A stretch of DNA of 42,054 bases from Penium margaritaceum (taxonomy: Eukaryota; Streptophyta; Zygnematophyceae; Desmidiales; Peniaceae): contig SZWC01003601.1 of the NCBI GenBank assembly GCA_023375785.1, positions 79,723 through 121,776 on the forward strand. Direction: 5' to 3'. Made by a program: the position numbers and the translations under genes. Shown one piece after another: positions 17,139 through 27,300 of this stretch. The notes below the pieces were generated by a model that was not told the DNA's origin, made no database searches, and saw only the letters and a program-made list of their open reading frames with translations. The stretch's first letter is position 1. Each line of letters starts with the position of its first letter.

Positions 17139-19682
17139 ATGAGTGCACATACATCTGAGCAGGCGCCCTGCGCGTTCGCCTGCTACTACTGTGGTGATGG
17201 ACGTCATGGTTGGCGTCGCTGTTGGACGCGCCCTCCCGGCTGGCATCCACCTTGGCTACAGCCTCGTCCGAGCCTACGTTCTCCACAGCATACGGATCTG
17301 CCGGCGTTGGTAGATCCCTTAGCTGGACCTCTGGCGAGCATATTCGATGAGATCCACGGCCTCTGACAGACGGTGCAGCGGCTTTGTGAACTCATCGTCA
17401 CTGAGCGTGCTTCTGCTACTCGTTTGTCGACGGCTTCTTCGATCACATCTCCATCTTCTCCTCTTTCCTCATCCGATGGTGTACCTTCAGCTCCATCTGC
17501 CAGCGAGTCCCAGGCTGCCACCATCCTGTCGATCCTTCACTCTGCGACCACGACGCCATCTCGCGATGACATGCCTTCATGCAGTCGTTCCAGTCGAGTG
17601 ACTCAGCGACGTTGGCGTCAGCGCTCCGCACGGCGTGCTCGCGCCGGTGTTGATACATCCTCCACCTCCTCGGCCACCGTTGTTGTACCTGTCGAGGGGG
17701 AGTATGGTCACCGCGCATTGCGTGATGTGATAGTAGCGACAAGATCCGCACTCGCGTCGGGCCGTGCTGCCCGAGCGTCAGCTCAGGCAGACTCAGATGA
17801 TACGGTGACAGGACATGGCGTGGAGTCTGACCCCGACATGGCGTTCATGGTGGAGAGTTGCCTTTCATCGTCCAGGTTGGATCCAGATCTTCCACAGGAG
17901 CAGGCGACATCAGGAGGAGCGCAGGCACGGCGTCCTTGGACAGTGCCACTCGCGGCTCCGACCGGTAGAGGCCCAGGGGTGGCACAGGAGTTTCGTACGG
18001 ATCGAGATGCATCTACCATACTTTTGGGGGAGAGTGTGCAGCAGACTCACACCAGTCCGGCAGATGTTGGGGTGCTTGGGACGTGCATGTCATTGAGGTC
18101 GACATCTACGCGGGGACAGTAGTCAGACATTCTGCAGCAGCGGGTTGCATCAGGAGGACTACAGGTCCCGCGTGCCTTGGCGGTGCCACTTGCGACTCCG
18201 ACCGGTAGCGGCCTGGCGGTGGCACAGGAGTCCCGCGCGGATCGGGATACCCCACACGAATCTCCGAGGGGGTTGGCACACGAGATTCACACCAGTACGA
18301 CAGCAGTCGCAGTGCATGAGCAGAGTCGGCCGGTTGGTCTTCTGGACGTTGAGGCATTCTTGAGAGCAGCAGTTCTGAGAGGTGTCATTGGGACACATGC
18401 TGCAGCAGACTCAGCAGGTTTTACCATGTCATCTGCGCTACCTGAGCACCAACTTCAGCATCAGGAGTCACCCATATTCCCTGAGTCTACGTCCCGTGCA
18501 CATGACGGAGCACCGACACATACGACGGAGTCAGATGGTGGTCTATATTCCATTATCGAGCAGGTGGCAGCGACCAGCCTTCCCGGCGAGACAGTGCGTG
18601 AGCACCAGCTGCGCTTGTTGGTCGCCTTGACGGACATTGTCAAGTCGGAGCCCTGCACGCCTGTGTCTAATACGGGGGCAGTTGAGGAGAATGGTGCAGA
18701 TCCCTACACGCAGATGGAGTCACCTCGCCAGCAAGAGCTGAGTTCTGCCCCCTCGATTTCATTTGTTGGTGACCCTACCGATCACATCGACGCCGAGAGT
18801 GGCAGTACCTGCATGGACGACGTTTCCACGTGCTCTACAGACTCTGACGACTCCTCCTTCTCCTTCTCTCTTGGCATGCGACCGCTCATTCTTCGCATGA
18901 CAGACACGAGCTGTGATGTGGATGCGACACCTGCAGCTGCATTCGATGTTCCTGTGTCTCAGCACATTGCGAGCTTGGTTGACCCCCAGGAGGATGCAGC
19001 AGCACCAGTTCCATCGTCTTCAGCAGCAGAGATGCAGGTGGCGCTGTACTCACGAGTTGTGCAGTCTGCATGTTCAGCATCCAGTGAGGCAGAGTTTATT
19101 CTACACGAGGTCGACATGGGCCACCTCGACATGTCCGAGACAGATTATGCTGATCTGTAGGACCGTGTAGTCGTGCTACAGCGGGAGATGATGGCAGCGC
19201 GTGAGCGATTCTCAGAGGAGGGCAGCATCACAGCTATCGGCATGAGCCTTCCTCCAGCAGCATCTGGCACACCTATACTTGGGGAGGATCTTGTACGAGC
19301 TCCGAGTATGACGTCCGTTGGAGACACCGTCATAGGAGAGGTGAGCGTGCCTTCGGCTTCCGCCATCCTGGCTCCTGTCGACCCCATCATCTCTCCTCCT
19401 TCTTCTTCTGCTGCCGTCACACACCTTCATCCACCTGACTCACCTGCCCCATCGTCATCTTCATTCACGAGTGGTGATCCGGTTCGTCGCTGCAGCTCTC
19501 CTCTTCTGGCAGTTTACCCTTGTATCTCAGGGTGTGCTATCCCGTATCGGAGGCCAGCTCCGCCACTTCATCCACGCACGCGTGCTGCTCGCCCATTCCC
19601 GTTCCTCCGGCGTACACAGATGCATCGCGGCAGTGCGGAGGCAGGAGAGACTGTGAGTTGGGACCTTTGGCAGTCACGCTAG
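17139..19682 (+). pseudogene. Long gag-like frame with zinc knuckle, unknown C-terminal region
   Basis: From ATG 17139 one frame runs 848 codons, interrupted only by TGA 17364, TAG 18120 and TAG 19158, and ends at TAG 19680. Near its start is CYYCGDGRHGWRRC (CX2CX4HX4C, bases 17181-17222), a Gag-type zinc knuckle. The rest is Ser/Thr/Ala/Asp-rich and unrecognised, with two ~80-residue tandem units (17908-18147 and 18148-~18340) sharing VPLA(A/T)PTG and VAQE, helix-prone stretches (REHQLRLLVALTDIVKSE) and an acidic Ser tract (CSTDSDDSSFSFSLG). An open frame kept this long suggests a former protein. The two internal TAGs fall where Gln would fit. The frame is also nearly open upstream of TAG 17100. 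Possible role: RNA-binding Gag of a non-autonomous element. Confidence 0.55.
17908..18340 (+). repeat. 240-bp tandem repeat in gag-like ORF
   Basis: Units 17908-18147 and 18148-~18340 start CATCAGGAGGA and share GTGCCACT(C/T)GCG, CTCCGACCGGTAG and GTGGCACAGGAGT. The period of 240 bp is a multiple of three, so the protein repeats too. The copies are clearly diverged. Confidence 0.75.
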
Positions 19683-20035
19683 GACTGGTATACTCCAGGT
19701 GATGCAGATTCACGTGAGGAGTCATAGCCGGAGACACCACTTCGTCTTCGAGGGAGGGAGTCGACTCGCAGGTGACAGGGGGAGCTATCTCTACATGGTG
19801 GATACACCACATGACTAATCGCCCAGGATGTGTTCAGCTACGACATCAGTATCTCCATCGAGGACATCGATGCCAGGTTCATCTGCCCAGGGGGAGTGTT
19901 GTGTGGACCTCGACCTGACGCGACGTCCTGGGAGATGCATGGCGAGGTCCATGCTCTGTTGTGAGCATCTACAGCATCCCACATGTGGCTCATGCTATGT
20001 ACCTGCACATCTGCATGTAGATGATAGCACACTGT

Positions 20036-20406
20036 TGGTCGAGACCCGGACACTTGGTACGTTGTACCAGTGTCACGAGGAGACCATGTGATCGTGTGTC
20101 TTGGTCTCTGGCTATACTGTGTGTGGCATGTGCATGCGAGCTGTTGGTCGAGACCCGGACACGTGGTGCGTTGCACCCGTGTTACGAGGAGATCCTCCCA
20201 TGATCCTGTGTTTGGATGATGATACTATTGTGTTGGATTGCTCGTAGCGGTCGAGACCCGGGCCCTGGTACCGCCAGTGTCACGAGGAGACCATCTTGTC
20301 CTCTGACATGTGTATGTGTATTACACTGGTTTGTGTGCGTGTGCATCACTCCTCTCATGGTCGAGACCCAGACACTTGGTGGGTTGTGCCAGTGTCCAGG
20401 GAGACC
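20036..20406 (+). repeat. Array of four related hairpins upstream of 3' LTR
   Basis: Units at 20036-20086, 20145-20195, 20249-20292 and 20359-20406. Each starts GGTCGAGACCC, contains an inner stem-loop and ends with GAGACC or GAGATCC, so GGTC can pair with the terminal GACC. Inner stems vary in sequence but keep pairing: GGTAC-GTT-GTACC in the first, GGTGC-GTT-GCACC in the second, CTGG...CCAG in the third, CACTTGG...CCAGTG in the fourth. Two more members lie in the LTR U3 (14497-14547, 14641-14695, and the 3' copies 21018-21068 and 21162-21216). Confidence 0.8.
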
Positions 20407-20425
20407 CTAGATGGATGGCAGATGA

Positions 20426-20504
20426 GTGTGTGTGTGTGTGTGTATGTGTGTGTGTGTGTGTATGTGTGTGTGTGTGTGCGTGTGTGTGTGTGTGTGTCTG
20501 TGTG
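20426..20504 (+). repeat. (TG)n microsatellite
   Basis: About 79 bp of TG dinucleotides with a few TA and CG interruptions, between the hairpin array and the PPT of the gag-only element. Confidence 0.95.
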
Positions 20505-20588
20505 AGTTGACTCATGCATGTTATGGCTTGTCATACATTGTTGTTCCATGCCTTCGTTCATTCGTTCTGGCGTGGACGGCTATGTCAG

Positions 20589-20598
20589 CTAGGGGGAG
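20589..20598 (+). promoter_or_regulatory. Polypurine tract, gag-only element
   Basis: CTAGGGGGAG directly before TGTTGG of the 3' LTR, nearly the same as the copia-1 PPT. Confidence 0.88.
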
Positions 20599-21470
20599 TG
20601 TTGGTTTGTGTGGCTTCCACCCGTCACGACCGACACTGCTAGTTTACCGATATACCCACATCCGGGGTATATGGTGGAGGAGAGCGTGACGACACGACAG
20701 GCCTTCGGGGTGTCTCGATACTTCTCCAGCACGTACGACAGCGCCGGCGAGACGCGGTCGATGCGTTCCGGTAGCCCTGTGGGCTTGTCGGGAGCTAGGA
20801 GAGTTTTCTCGGTGGGTTGAGACCCGCGCACCCGGTGGACTATACCGGTGCGACGAGGAGACCCGNCTTGCATCGCACTCACACACAGAGCTCATGTTCG
20901 TGCTTGCATGGGCCTGCATGCCCTAAAACTATTTCCAATTGACAGCGCCGGCGAGACGCGGTCGATGCGTTCCGGTAGCCCTGTGGGCTTGTCGGGAGCT
21001 AGGAGAGTTTTCTCGGTGGGTTGAGACCCGCGCACCCGGTGGACTATACCGGTGCGACGAGGAGACCCGGTGGCTGTTGTGGGGCTTCCGATGTTCGGAA
21101 AGCCGTCTGTGATGTCTGGACGTTGATTCCGAGATTTGTTTGGCACTGCTCATATTTTCTCGGTGGTCGAGACCCGGGCACTCGGAGAGCTGTTCCGGTG
21201 CCTCGAGGAGACCACCTTTATTGCTGTCATCGTGTATGCAGTGTGTTCTCCCTGTTGACTCATTTGGGTTCAGCAAGGGTGACGGGGCCCGGTGCGGTTA
21301 GCTGCCGGTGCCCTTATGTAAGCCCGCTAGGGGCTCATTTGTAAACTCTCCTTGTTCTTTATATTCAGCGTTCCAGACTTAGCCAAATTCTTGTTGTCTT
21401 GCATCGCACACACACAGAGCTCATGTTCGTTTTTGCATGGGCCTGCATGCCCTAAAAATTATTTCCAATT
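20599..21470 (+). repeat. 3' LTR of the gag-only element (mis-assembled mosaic)
   Basis: Three pieces: 20599-20865 (LTR start), N at 20866 then 20867-20940 (LTR end, ending TTCCAATT), and 20941-21470 (LTR from about base 140 to the end). Bases 20738-20865 and 20941-21068 duplicate each other. The CAGCG target duplication follows 21470, so the last piece carries the true end. The TATA box here is altered to TATGTAAG. Confidence 0.82.
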
Positions 21471-21475
21471 CAGCG
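21471..21475. repeat. Target-site duplication CAGCG, right copy
   Basis: Matches 14277-14281. Confidence 0.85.
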
Positions 21476-21630
21476 AACTGCGTGTAGGCCTCAGCGCGCG
21501 TCGGCTCCACTGGACGACACTCCAATAGCGTCGAGTCTCGCCGTGAGTCATCTGCACGCAGATGTACAGAAGCTGGGAGGACATAACGGAGCATAATGAG
21601 AGATGCAAAAAAACCAACACTCCCCCATGA
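21476..21630 (-). repeat. Minus-strand copia LTR fragment with PPT
   Basis: On the minus strand, CATGGGGGAG (21620-21630) is followed by TGTTGG (21614-21619) and LTR sequence running leftward to the insertion point of the gag-only element. The remainder of this LTR should lie left of 14277. Confidence 0.75.
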
Positions 21631-21726
21631 ATCTTATGCGCAGTGCACATGGGCGGGCAGTGACACATTCAACAGACAGACTCTTCTATGGCACATAGAG
21701 ACGCAGGCCAGGACAAAGAGTGCAAC

Positions 21727-22086
21727 TCACAAACGCACGCCGACTGAACTCACAGCCTCCTTGAACGAGTCGCACTTTAGTGCCTTGGTCAAGAAGTCAG
21801 CTAGCTGCCATGCTGTCTCAACCCACACAATGCTGATGCTGCCGTCATGCAACAACAAACGTACATAGTGATACTCAACATTGATGTGCTTTGTGCGTGT
21901 GTGATGCACGTCGTCATTGTCGGCGATGGCCATGGCACTCTCATTGTCACAATGCAACGTGATGGATGCGATGGACTTAGCATCAGCCATGAGCATCACC
22001 GCTGAAGCCGATCCACACGGACCTGTCGAAGTCACCCCACTGCCGGCGACGTTACCCACCTTCAGCACGTGAGAGTACATCAGCAT
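21727..22086 (-). pseudogene. Copia RNase H C-terminal fragment
   Basis: About 119 codons on the minus strand with ITLHCDNESAMAIADNDDV, HHTRTKHINVEYHYV, VWVETAWQ and LADFLTKAL, closely matching the end of copia-1 pol. The RT and the start of RNase H are missing: the frame is cut at ~22086, where CAG-rich DNA begins. It is followed in its own direction by PPT and LTR, so it is the 3' remnant of a minus-strand copia element. Confidence 0.88.
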
Positions 22087-22784
22087 CAGCCGCTAGCAGC
22101 AGTGGGCGACAGCTGCAGGAGGCGGAAGCCTTTAGCAGCTGCTAGCATTGGCGCTGGCATCGGTGGCAGCAGGCCGCAGCCGCAGTAGGCGGTGGCGGCG
22201 GGCAGCAGCAGCAGCGCACGATAGCAGCAGCATGCAGCAGCCGCAACACGCAATAGGAGGAGTGTGCAGCAGCACTGCACAGTGTCAGCAGGCAGCAGCT
22301 GCAGCAGGCGGTGGCGGGCAACAGCAGCAGCAGCAAGTAGTAGCACACAACAGCGGCAGCATAAGCAACAGCAGCAGCTAGCAACAGTAGGAGCAGCACG
22401 GTACTGGCAGCTCGATGCAGCAGCAGCGCGGAGCTATGTGGTTGCTGCTGTAAGCACAAGCGCAGCAGCAGGCAACAGCCGAGCGGAAGCTACTACAAAG
22501 CTTCCGTGCAGCTTCTGCGCGGCCGCCGTGGAGCAATCGCCCAACAGCCACGAGGGTTGTAAAAAAAAGGAAGAAAAAAGGAAACTGTGCTGACATGAGC
22601 ATTTTATCTGCTGACATCATCAGGTCCTTGCTAACGTCAGCATACCCCTGCTGACGTTAGCACCTTCCTTAGTCAAATTTTGGGGTTGGAATGTCAAAAA
22701 TTACCAGCGTTTCAACTCGTCGAGAACCTCTGGCGGTTCTGAAATCTGACTGGTTTGACGTCCCAGTCCATACTGACTGCTGAC
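22087..22784 (+). other. CAG-rich segment and leader upstream of copia-B gag
   Basis: 22140-22480 is rich in CAG, GCA and GGC triplets like the leaders of copia-1 and the gag-only element; 22560-22784 is A-rich then ordinary sequence with short GCTGACGT(T/C)AGCA-like repeats. It is probably the truncated leader of copia-B. No PBS or LTR was seen. Confidence 0.5.
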
Positions 22785-24232
22785 ATGGCTCCGACCGGTG
22801 ACAAGGGCACAGGACCACTAGATCCCTCCTTCTCCTCCTCAGTGGTCATGAGCCCACGCTCGCAGGCCGTTGCGGATCTGCGGAGTCAGCAGAATGAGAT
22901 ACGTCGTTAGCAGCAACAGCAGTCTGACGCCATCCATGCGCTCACTAATCTTATTTGTGGTCAGGCCACGGCCCCACAACAGACATCCGGGGGAGTCGGA
23001 GGCGCCATACCTTCTGCACAACAGTCAGCATGTATACCGAGGAGAGCTGCAGGACAGGACCAGCCACTCTTTGATCCTCTGGATGAGGACCCTGACATGC
23101 CAGATATTGATGACGACAGCCATGAGAGGGAGATTCGCGTGCTTTAGGAGCGTCTCCACCAGCTTCAGACGCGGCCCGGTTCCCTCTTTCTGGAGATCCG
23201 ACCCTCGCCTGATCCCCACCTCGGCGACTTTCCTCGTCCCGGTGTCTTTCCCATCCCTCGTTCCTCCCAGCCTATGGTTGCCCTCCCCACGGAGTGGCAA
23301 CCCAAGAACTTCGAGACACCGCCACCACGCTATGTCAGCGAGGACGACTTTGACTACTGAGAGACTCTCTTTGAGGTGTGGGCCACTTTGGAGGGGGTAT
23401 GGCCCTATTATCACAGGACCGCGCTCAGGTGCTGACAGCAGCTCGGGCGATGCGCAGACTCCTTTACGCCATGCCACACGAGATATTCGTGGATTTTCGC
23501 CCTTTCCTTGGAGAGGCAGGCACGGGCGTGGATGCTGATCCACGTGGGGGCTTGGACCTGGCACTGTCCCTGCTTGCTACAGAGACGCATGCCACCCGCG
23601 CGGCTCACATTCACGCTTTCCACTCCCTTTGTCAGGGACCTGCCGAGTCGGCAGCTGATTACTGGCGGTGTGCCATGCGCATGTGCACATGCCTTGGGAA
23701 TTTAGGATGTACACAACTCTGGACGCTTCGCACACTCATGATCGGAGTCCGTCTTGAGCACGTGGACATATTCTCCGGATACAGCAATGCCGTGCTGGAG
23801 CCCTTCTCCACCTCCCTTCAGGTTCTGCCTTGGGCGCATCAGCTCTTCCTCCAGGTGACTTCCACCCGCAAGGCAGACGTGGCCCACCAGGAGATTTCTC
23901 TTGCTGCACCGGTCATCGCGTCGCTGCCGATGCCCCTCTTGCAGACCACTTCTTCATCCTCTGGCACACCCTCCTCTGCCCCTTCCATCCCGGCTACCCT
24001 GACTCAAATGCAGGGTGTGGCAGCCGTAGCACAGGGGAAGGAGGGTAGGAAGAAGCGTGGTTTGGGCCAGCAGCAGTCGCAACAGCAGAATCAGTCCTCA
24101 TGCGGTAGTAGTGAACGCACTGTCCACTGCTGTAATTGTGGAGGTGCTCATTGCTACACCAAGTGCCAGCAGCCGCTTGACTGGGCGCGGATCACTCGCG
24201 GTCTTCAGGCTGCACACGCGTGTGCAGCCTGA
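22785..24232 (+). pseudogene. Copia-B gag, decayed
   Basis: ATG at 22785 (MAPTGDKGTG). The frame carries TAG 22908, TAG 23145 and TGA 23358 (the last in a DYxETLFEVW context expected to be Trp), then shifts near 23400 into the frame holding ALLSQDRAQVLTAARAM, the Gag core LLATETHATRAAHIHAFHSL and the knuckle CCNCGGAHCYTKC (bases 24128-24165; spacing CX2CX3HX4C, one residue short of the Gag standard). It ends in a 40-bp palindrome. The two TAGs replace probable Gln (followed by QQQQ and ERLHQL). Not functional. Confidence 0.85.
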
Positions 24233-24238
24233 AGACCG
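24199..24238. repeat. 40-bp perfect palindrome at gag/protease junction
   Basis: CGGTCTTCAGGCTGCACACG continues into its exact reverse complement, with centre CGCG at 24217-24220. The inverted match extends imperfectly outward (CACTCGCGG on the left, its complement at ~24246-24254). The gag frame stops inside the right arm (TGA at 24230). Confidence 0.95.
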
Positions 24239-24359
24239 TCACGGGCCGCGAGTGCTGCAGTCGTGACTGATGCAGTCGTGATTTCCGTGCGACTGGTGTA
24301 GCAGTACAACCTCCGGTCGCGCGGCAACCACGACTGCAGCAGTTCCCACTTCCTCACCG

Positions 24360-27300
24360 GTGAGCAGTGGCGATCCGGACCCGCATGACCGCACCATTGC
24401 CGAGCTCTGTCATCTGTTGGCGCTTCGCTTTCACGGAGGTGTGAGTGTGTTGTCACATCCGGGTGGTTCACAGACTGTTTGTTCGTCTGTTCTCGTTGCT
24501 TTTGATGACTCGTGTGGGGGAGCACAGCTGGCATGTGATGACGATGGGCCTGCCAGTTACGATTGGATTCATGAGTCACACCTCTGTGCCCTTCGTCGTT
24601 CCTCCTCACCTGTTGCTCAGCGTCCGTCTGAGGCCGAGTGCTCTATTGCCTGTTGTACAGTGACGCCCTCCGGTCGTGATCCCGATGACACTTGGATCAT
24701 CGATTCTGGTGCCACTCATCACATGACCTGTCATCGTAGTGACTTCGTTGTTCTCGGTCCTGTTGTGTCTGTTTTCTCCGTCCGCACAGGCTCGGGTCAG
24801 TTCTTGCCGGTCCAGGGTGTTGGGGTTGTGTGCTTTGATCGTCCGTTGGCCCCCTATATCTTTCCAAAATGCTTTTTGTGCCTGGCCTTGAGCTCAGCTT
24901 GCTTTTTGTGCGTGCCTGCACACTGATGGGACTCTCTGTGGAGAACACTACAGACTCCACAACTGTGACAGCTATTGATACTCGTACCGTTGTTCTTCGT
25001 GCGTCTGTTATGGATGATCTGTATCTTGTCTCTCGGATTTCTCCTCCTTTTTGCTCCCCCTCCCCTCCTGCTCGAGTGTTTGTCACTGGCACTCTGTCTG
25101 CTGAGCACCAGCGACTGATACATCGTCGCCTGTATCATGTGGGTTCCGACACTGTGTCGAAGCTCTTTCGGACACAGCCCGCACTCGGTCTTGACGCGGC
25201 TTCTTTTGAGAAGCCGCCCAAGACCAATTGTCTGTTTTGCGCTCAGGGTAAGATACATCGTTGCACCTACCCTGACTCCAGTACTTGCGCACTTCGCCCT
25301 CTCAAGTTGGTCCATTCGGACCTTCTCGGTCCTCTTCCTGTCGAGTCTCTGTCCGATCGGGGCAGATATATCTTGATCCTCACTGATGACTTCACCCGAA
25401 TGTGGTGGGTCTACAACCTGTGCTAGAAGAGTGATGTCGCTCTCGTAGTTTGCCTCTGGTTAGTGATGTCCGAGCGTCAGTCTCGCCACACGCTACATAC
25501 CTTCCATTCGGATCACGGCTGCGAGTTTCTTGGTGAGATGGACAATTTTTTCAACGAGCACTGGGTTTTTCACTAGGTCTCCGCTCCTGCTACTCCTCAG
25601 CAGAACGACGTCTCTGAGCGTTGGAACCACACCATGGAGGATGTGGTTCGCGCTCTGTGGTCTGAGTGCGGTCTCCTGGATTCCTTCGCCTCTGAAGGAT
25701 TCGCCTACATGACGTGGGTCTGGAACCGCCTCCCGCACGGTCTCCTTCCGGACCAGGTTACACCGTACGAGCTTTGGTTTGGCCACTGTGCTGATTTGCA
25801 TCTCGATCGTGTCTTAGGATCCTTGGCTTCTGTGTGGTACACCGAGGACCAGCAGGGGTCCAAGGTCTCGCTGCGGGATCGCTTGTGTGCCTTCGTATGC
25901 ATCTCCTCGCGGTCGAAGGCTTGACATTTTTGGGACCCAGCTCGTCGTCGTTTTGAGTCTCGCGACGCGCTCTTCTTTGAGTCTCTCATCTACCGTGATC
26001 TGACCTCGATCATTTCTCTGTCCGTCATGCACGTTCATATGTGTAAGGCTTCTTGACGGATGGGGGAGTCTGAGCCTGCGCGCACCTCTCGCCCGGCTGA
26101 TGTGTTCGTTTGAGCCCCCTCCACTTCTTGGTCCCCGGCTCTTGATGACCCAGCGATCATCGCTGTCGACCCAGAGACCTCTCCAGCACAGCCAGCTTCT
26201 ACCCTTGTTCCCACAGGTGCCCATGATCCTGTGCATATGTCCGCCTGTACTCCTGCCTCTGTGCGTGGTCTTTCCTCACCTCCTGCTCCTATTTTCACAC
26301 CCAATCCCGTGTCTCCCACACACGCATCTCCTCGCTCTGCATCACCTGCTCCTCTGCCTCAGCTGTGGTAGTGCCTGTTCCTGAGCCTGAGGTGAGCCCC
26401 TCGAGCCCAGGTTACTCACGTGAGCCCGGCGGTCATCTTTAACCATTGGACTCCGGAGTCCAGTGAGTGTCAGGTCTCGCACCCAGGCGCTCCACTCGCA
26501 GCATCGCGACTCGTGATCCCGACACAAAGACCCTAGGCCTAAGTGTCCGCACTGAGCACACAGAGGTACATCTAGCGTGCCTTGTAGGGCACAATCTCGT
26601 CACTCGCAAGTTTCATATCGCTTGTGATGCAGCAGCTGACCTTGTGGTCGTCAGACCTAGCACTGAGGCGTGTTCACTTGCCACTCAGAGCTCTCCCTCT
26701 ATGGCGCCTGATCCGGGTACACTGAGGGATACTCTCTCATCAGAGGATGCTGATGCCTGGTGTGCTGCCTGTGAGGATGAGCTTCGCGCCATCTGAGAGC
26801 ACGGAGTTTACGAGCTAGTCGACCTTCCACCTGAGAGGAAGGCTATTCATGTCAAGTGGGTCTTTCGCAAGAAAGTGAAGCCGGATGGCTCACTGGAATG
26901 CCACAAGGCTCGCTTGGTCGTCAAGGGGTACCCTTCGATTGAATGCATTGATTCCACTGACACCTTTGCCCATGTCAGCCGCATGACCTCAGCTCGCGCT
27001 CTTTTCGGTGTAGTGGCTCAGCATGACTGGGAACTACACCAGATGGACGTGAACAATGCATTCCTCCATGGCTCTCCGGAGGAGGAGATTTACGTGGCTC
27101 AGCCACCTGGCTTTGAGGACGGTGACAAGGTCTGGCGCTTGTGCAAGTCCTTGTACGGCCTCAAGCAGTCTCCTCGGTATTGGAACCAGGAGATCACTGG
27201 CACCTTGACTCGTTCGGGATATGTACATATCGAGGCAGATCCCTCTCTTTATCCGACGGATGCCTAAGCGGTTTACCGCCATCCTGGTCTATGTGGATGA

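Larger units (their letters stand above)
14282..21470 (+). mobile_element. Non-autonomous LTR retrotransposon with gag-like ORF only
   Basis: About 7.2 kb as assembled, with direct LTRs (TGTTGG to CCAATT), PBS at 15269, PPT at 20589 and a perfect CAGCG target duplication. No protease, integrase, RT or RNase H motif is readable in any frame between the LTRs. The inside holds a CAG-rich leader, a GC-rich structured block, a long gag-like frame with one zinc knuckle, and a family of hairpins just before and inside the 3' LTR. This matches the idea of a gag-only terminal-repeat element (TR-GAG type) that depends on enzymes from another copia. It sits inside a minus-strand copia LTR. N gaps at 14705 and 20866 distort both LTRs. 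Confidence 0.85.

Noticed and set aside
20036..20406. Hairpin array as a CRISPR array
   Set aside because: Units are diverged and irregularly spaced, spacers are not unique fixed-length inserts, and the context is a eukaryotic retrotransposon.
20296..20561. Cys/Val- and Thr/His-rich ORFs over the TG repeat
   Set aside because: Translation of a dinucleotide microsatellite.
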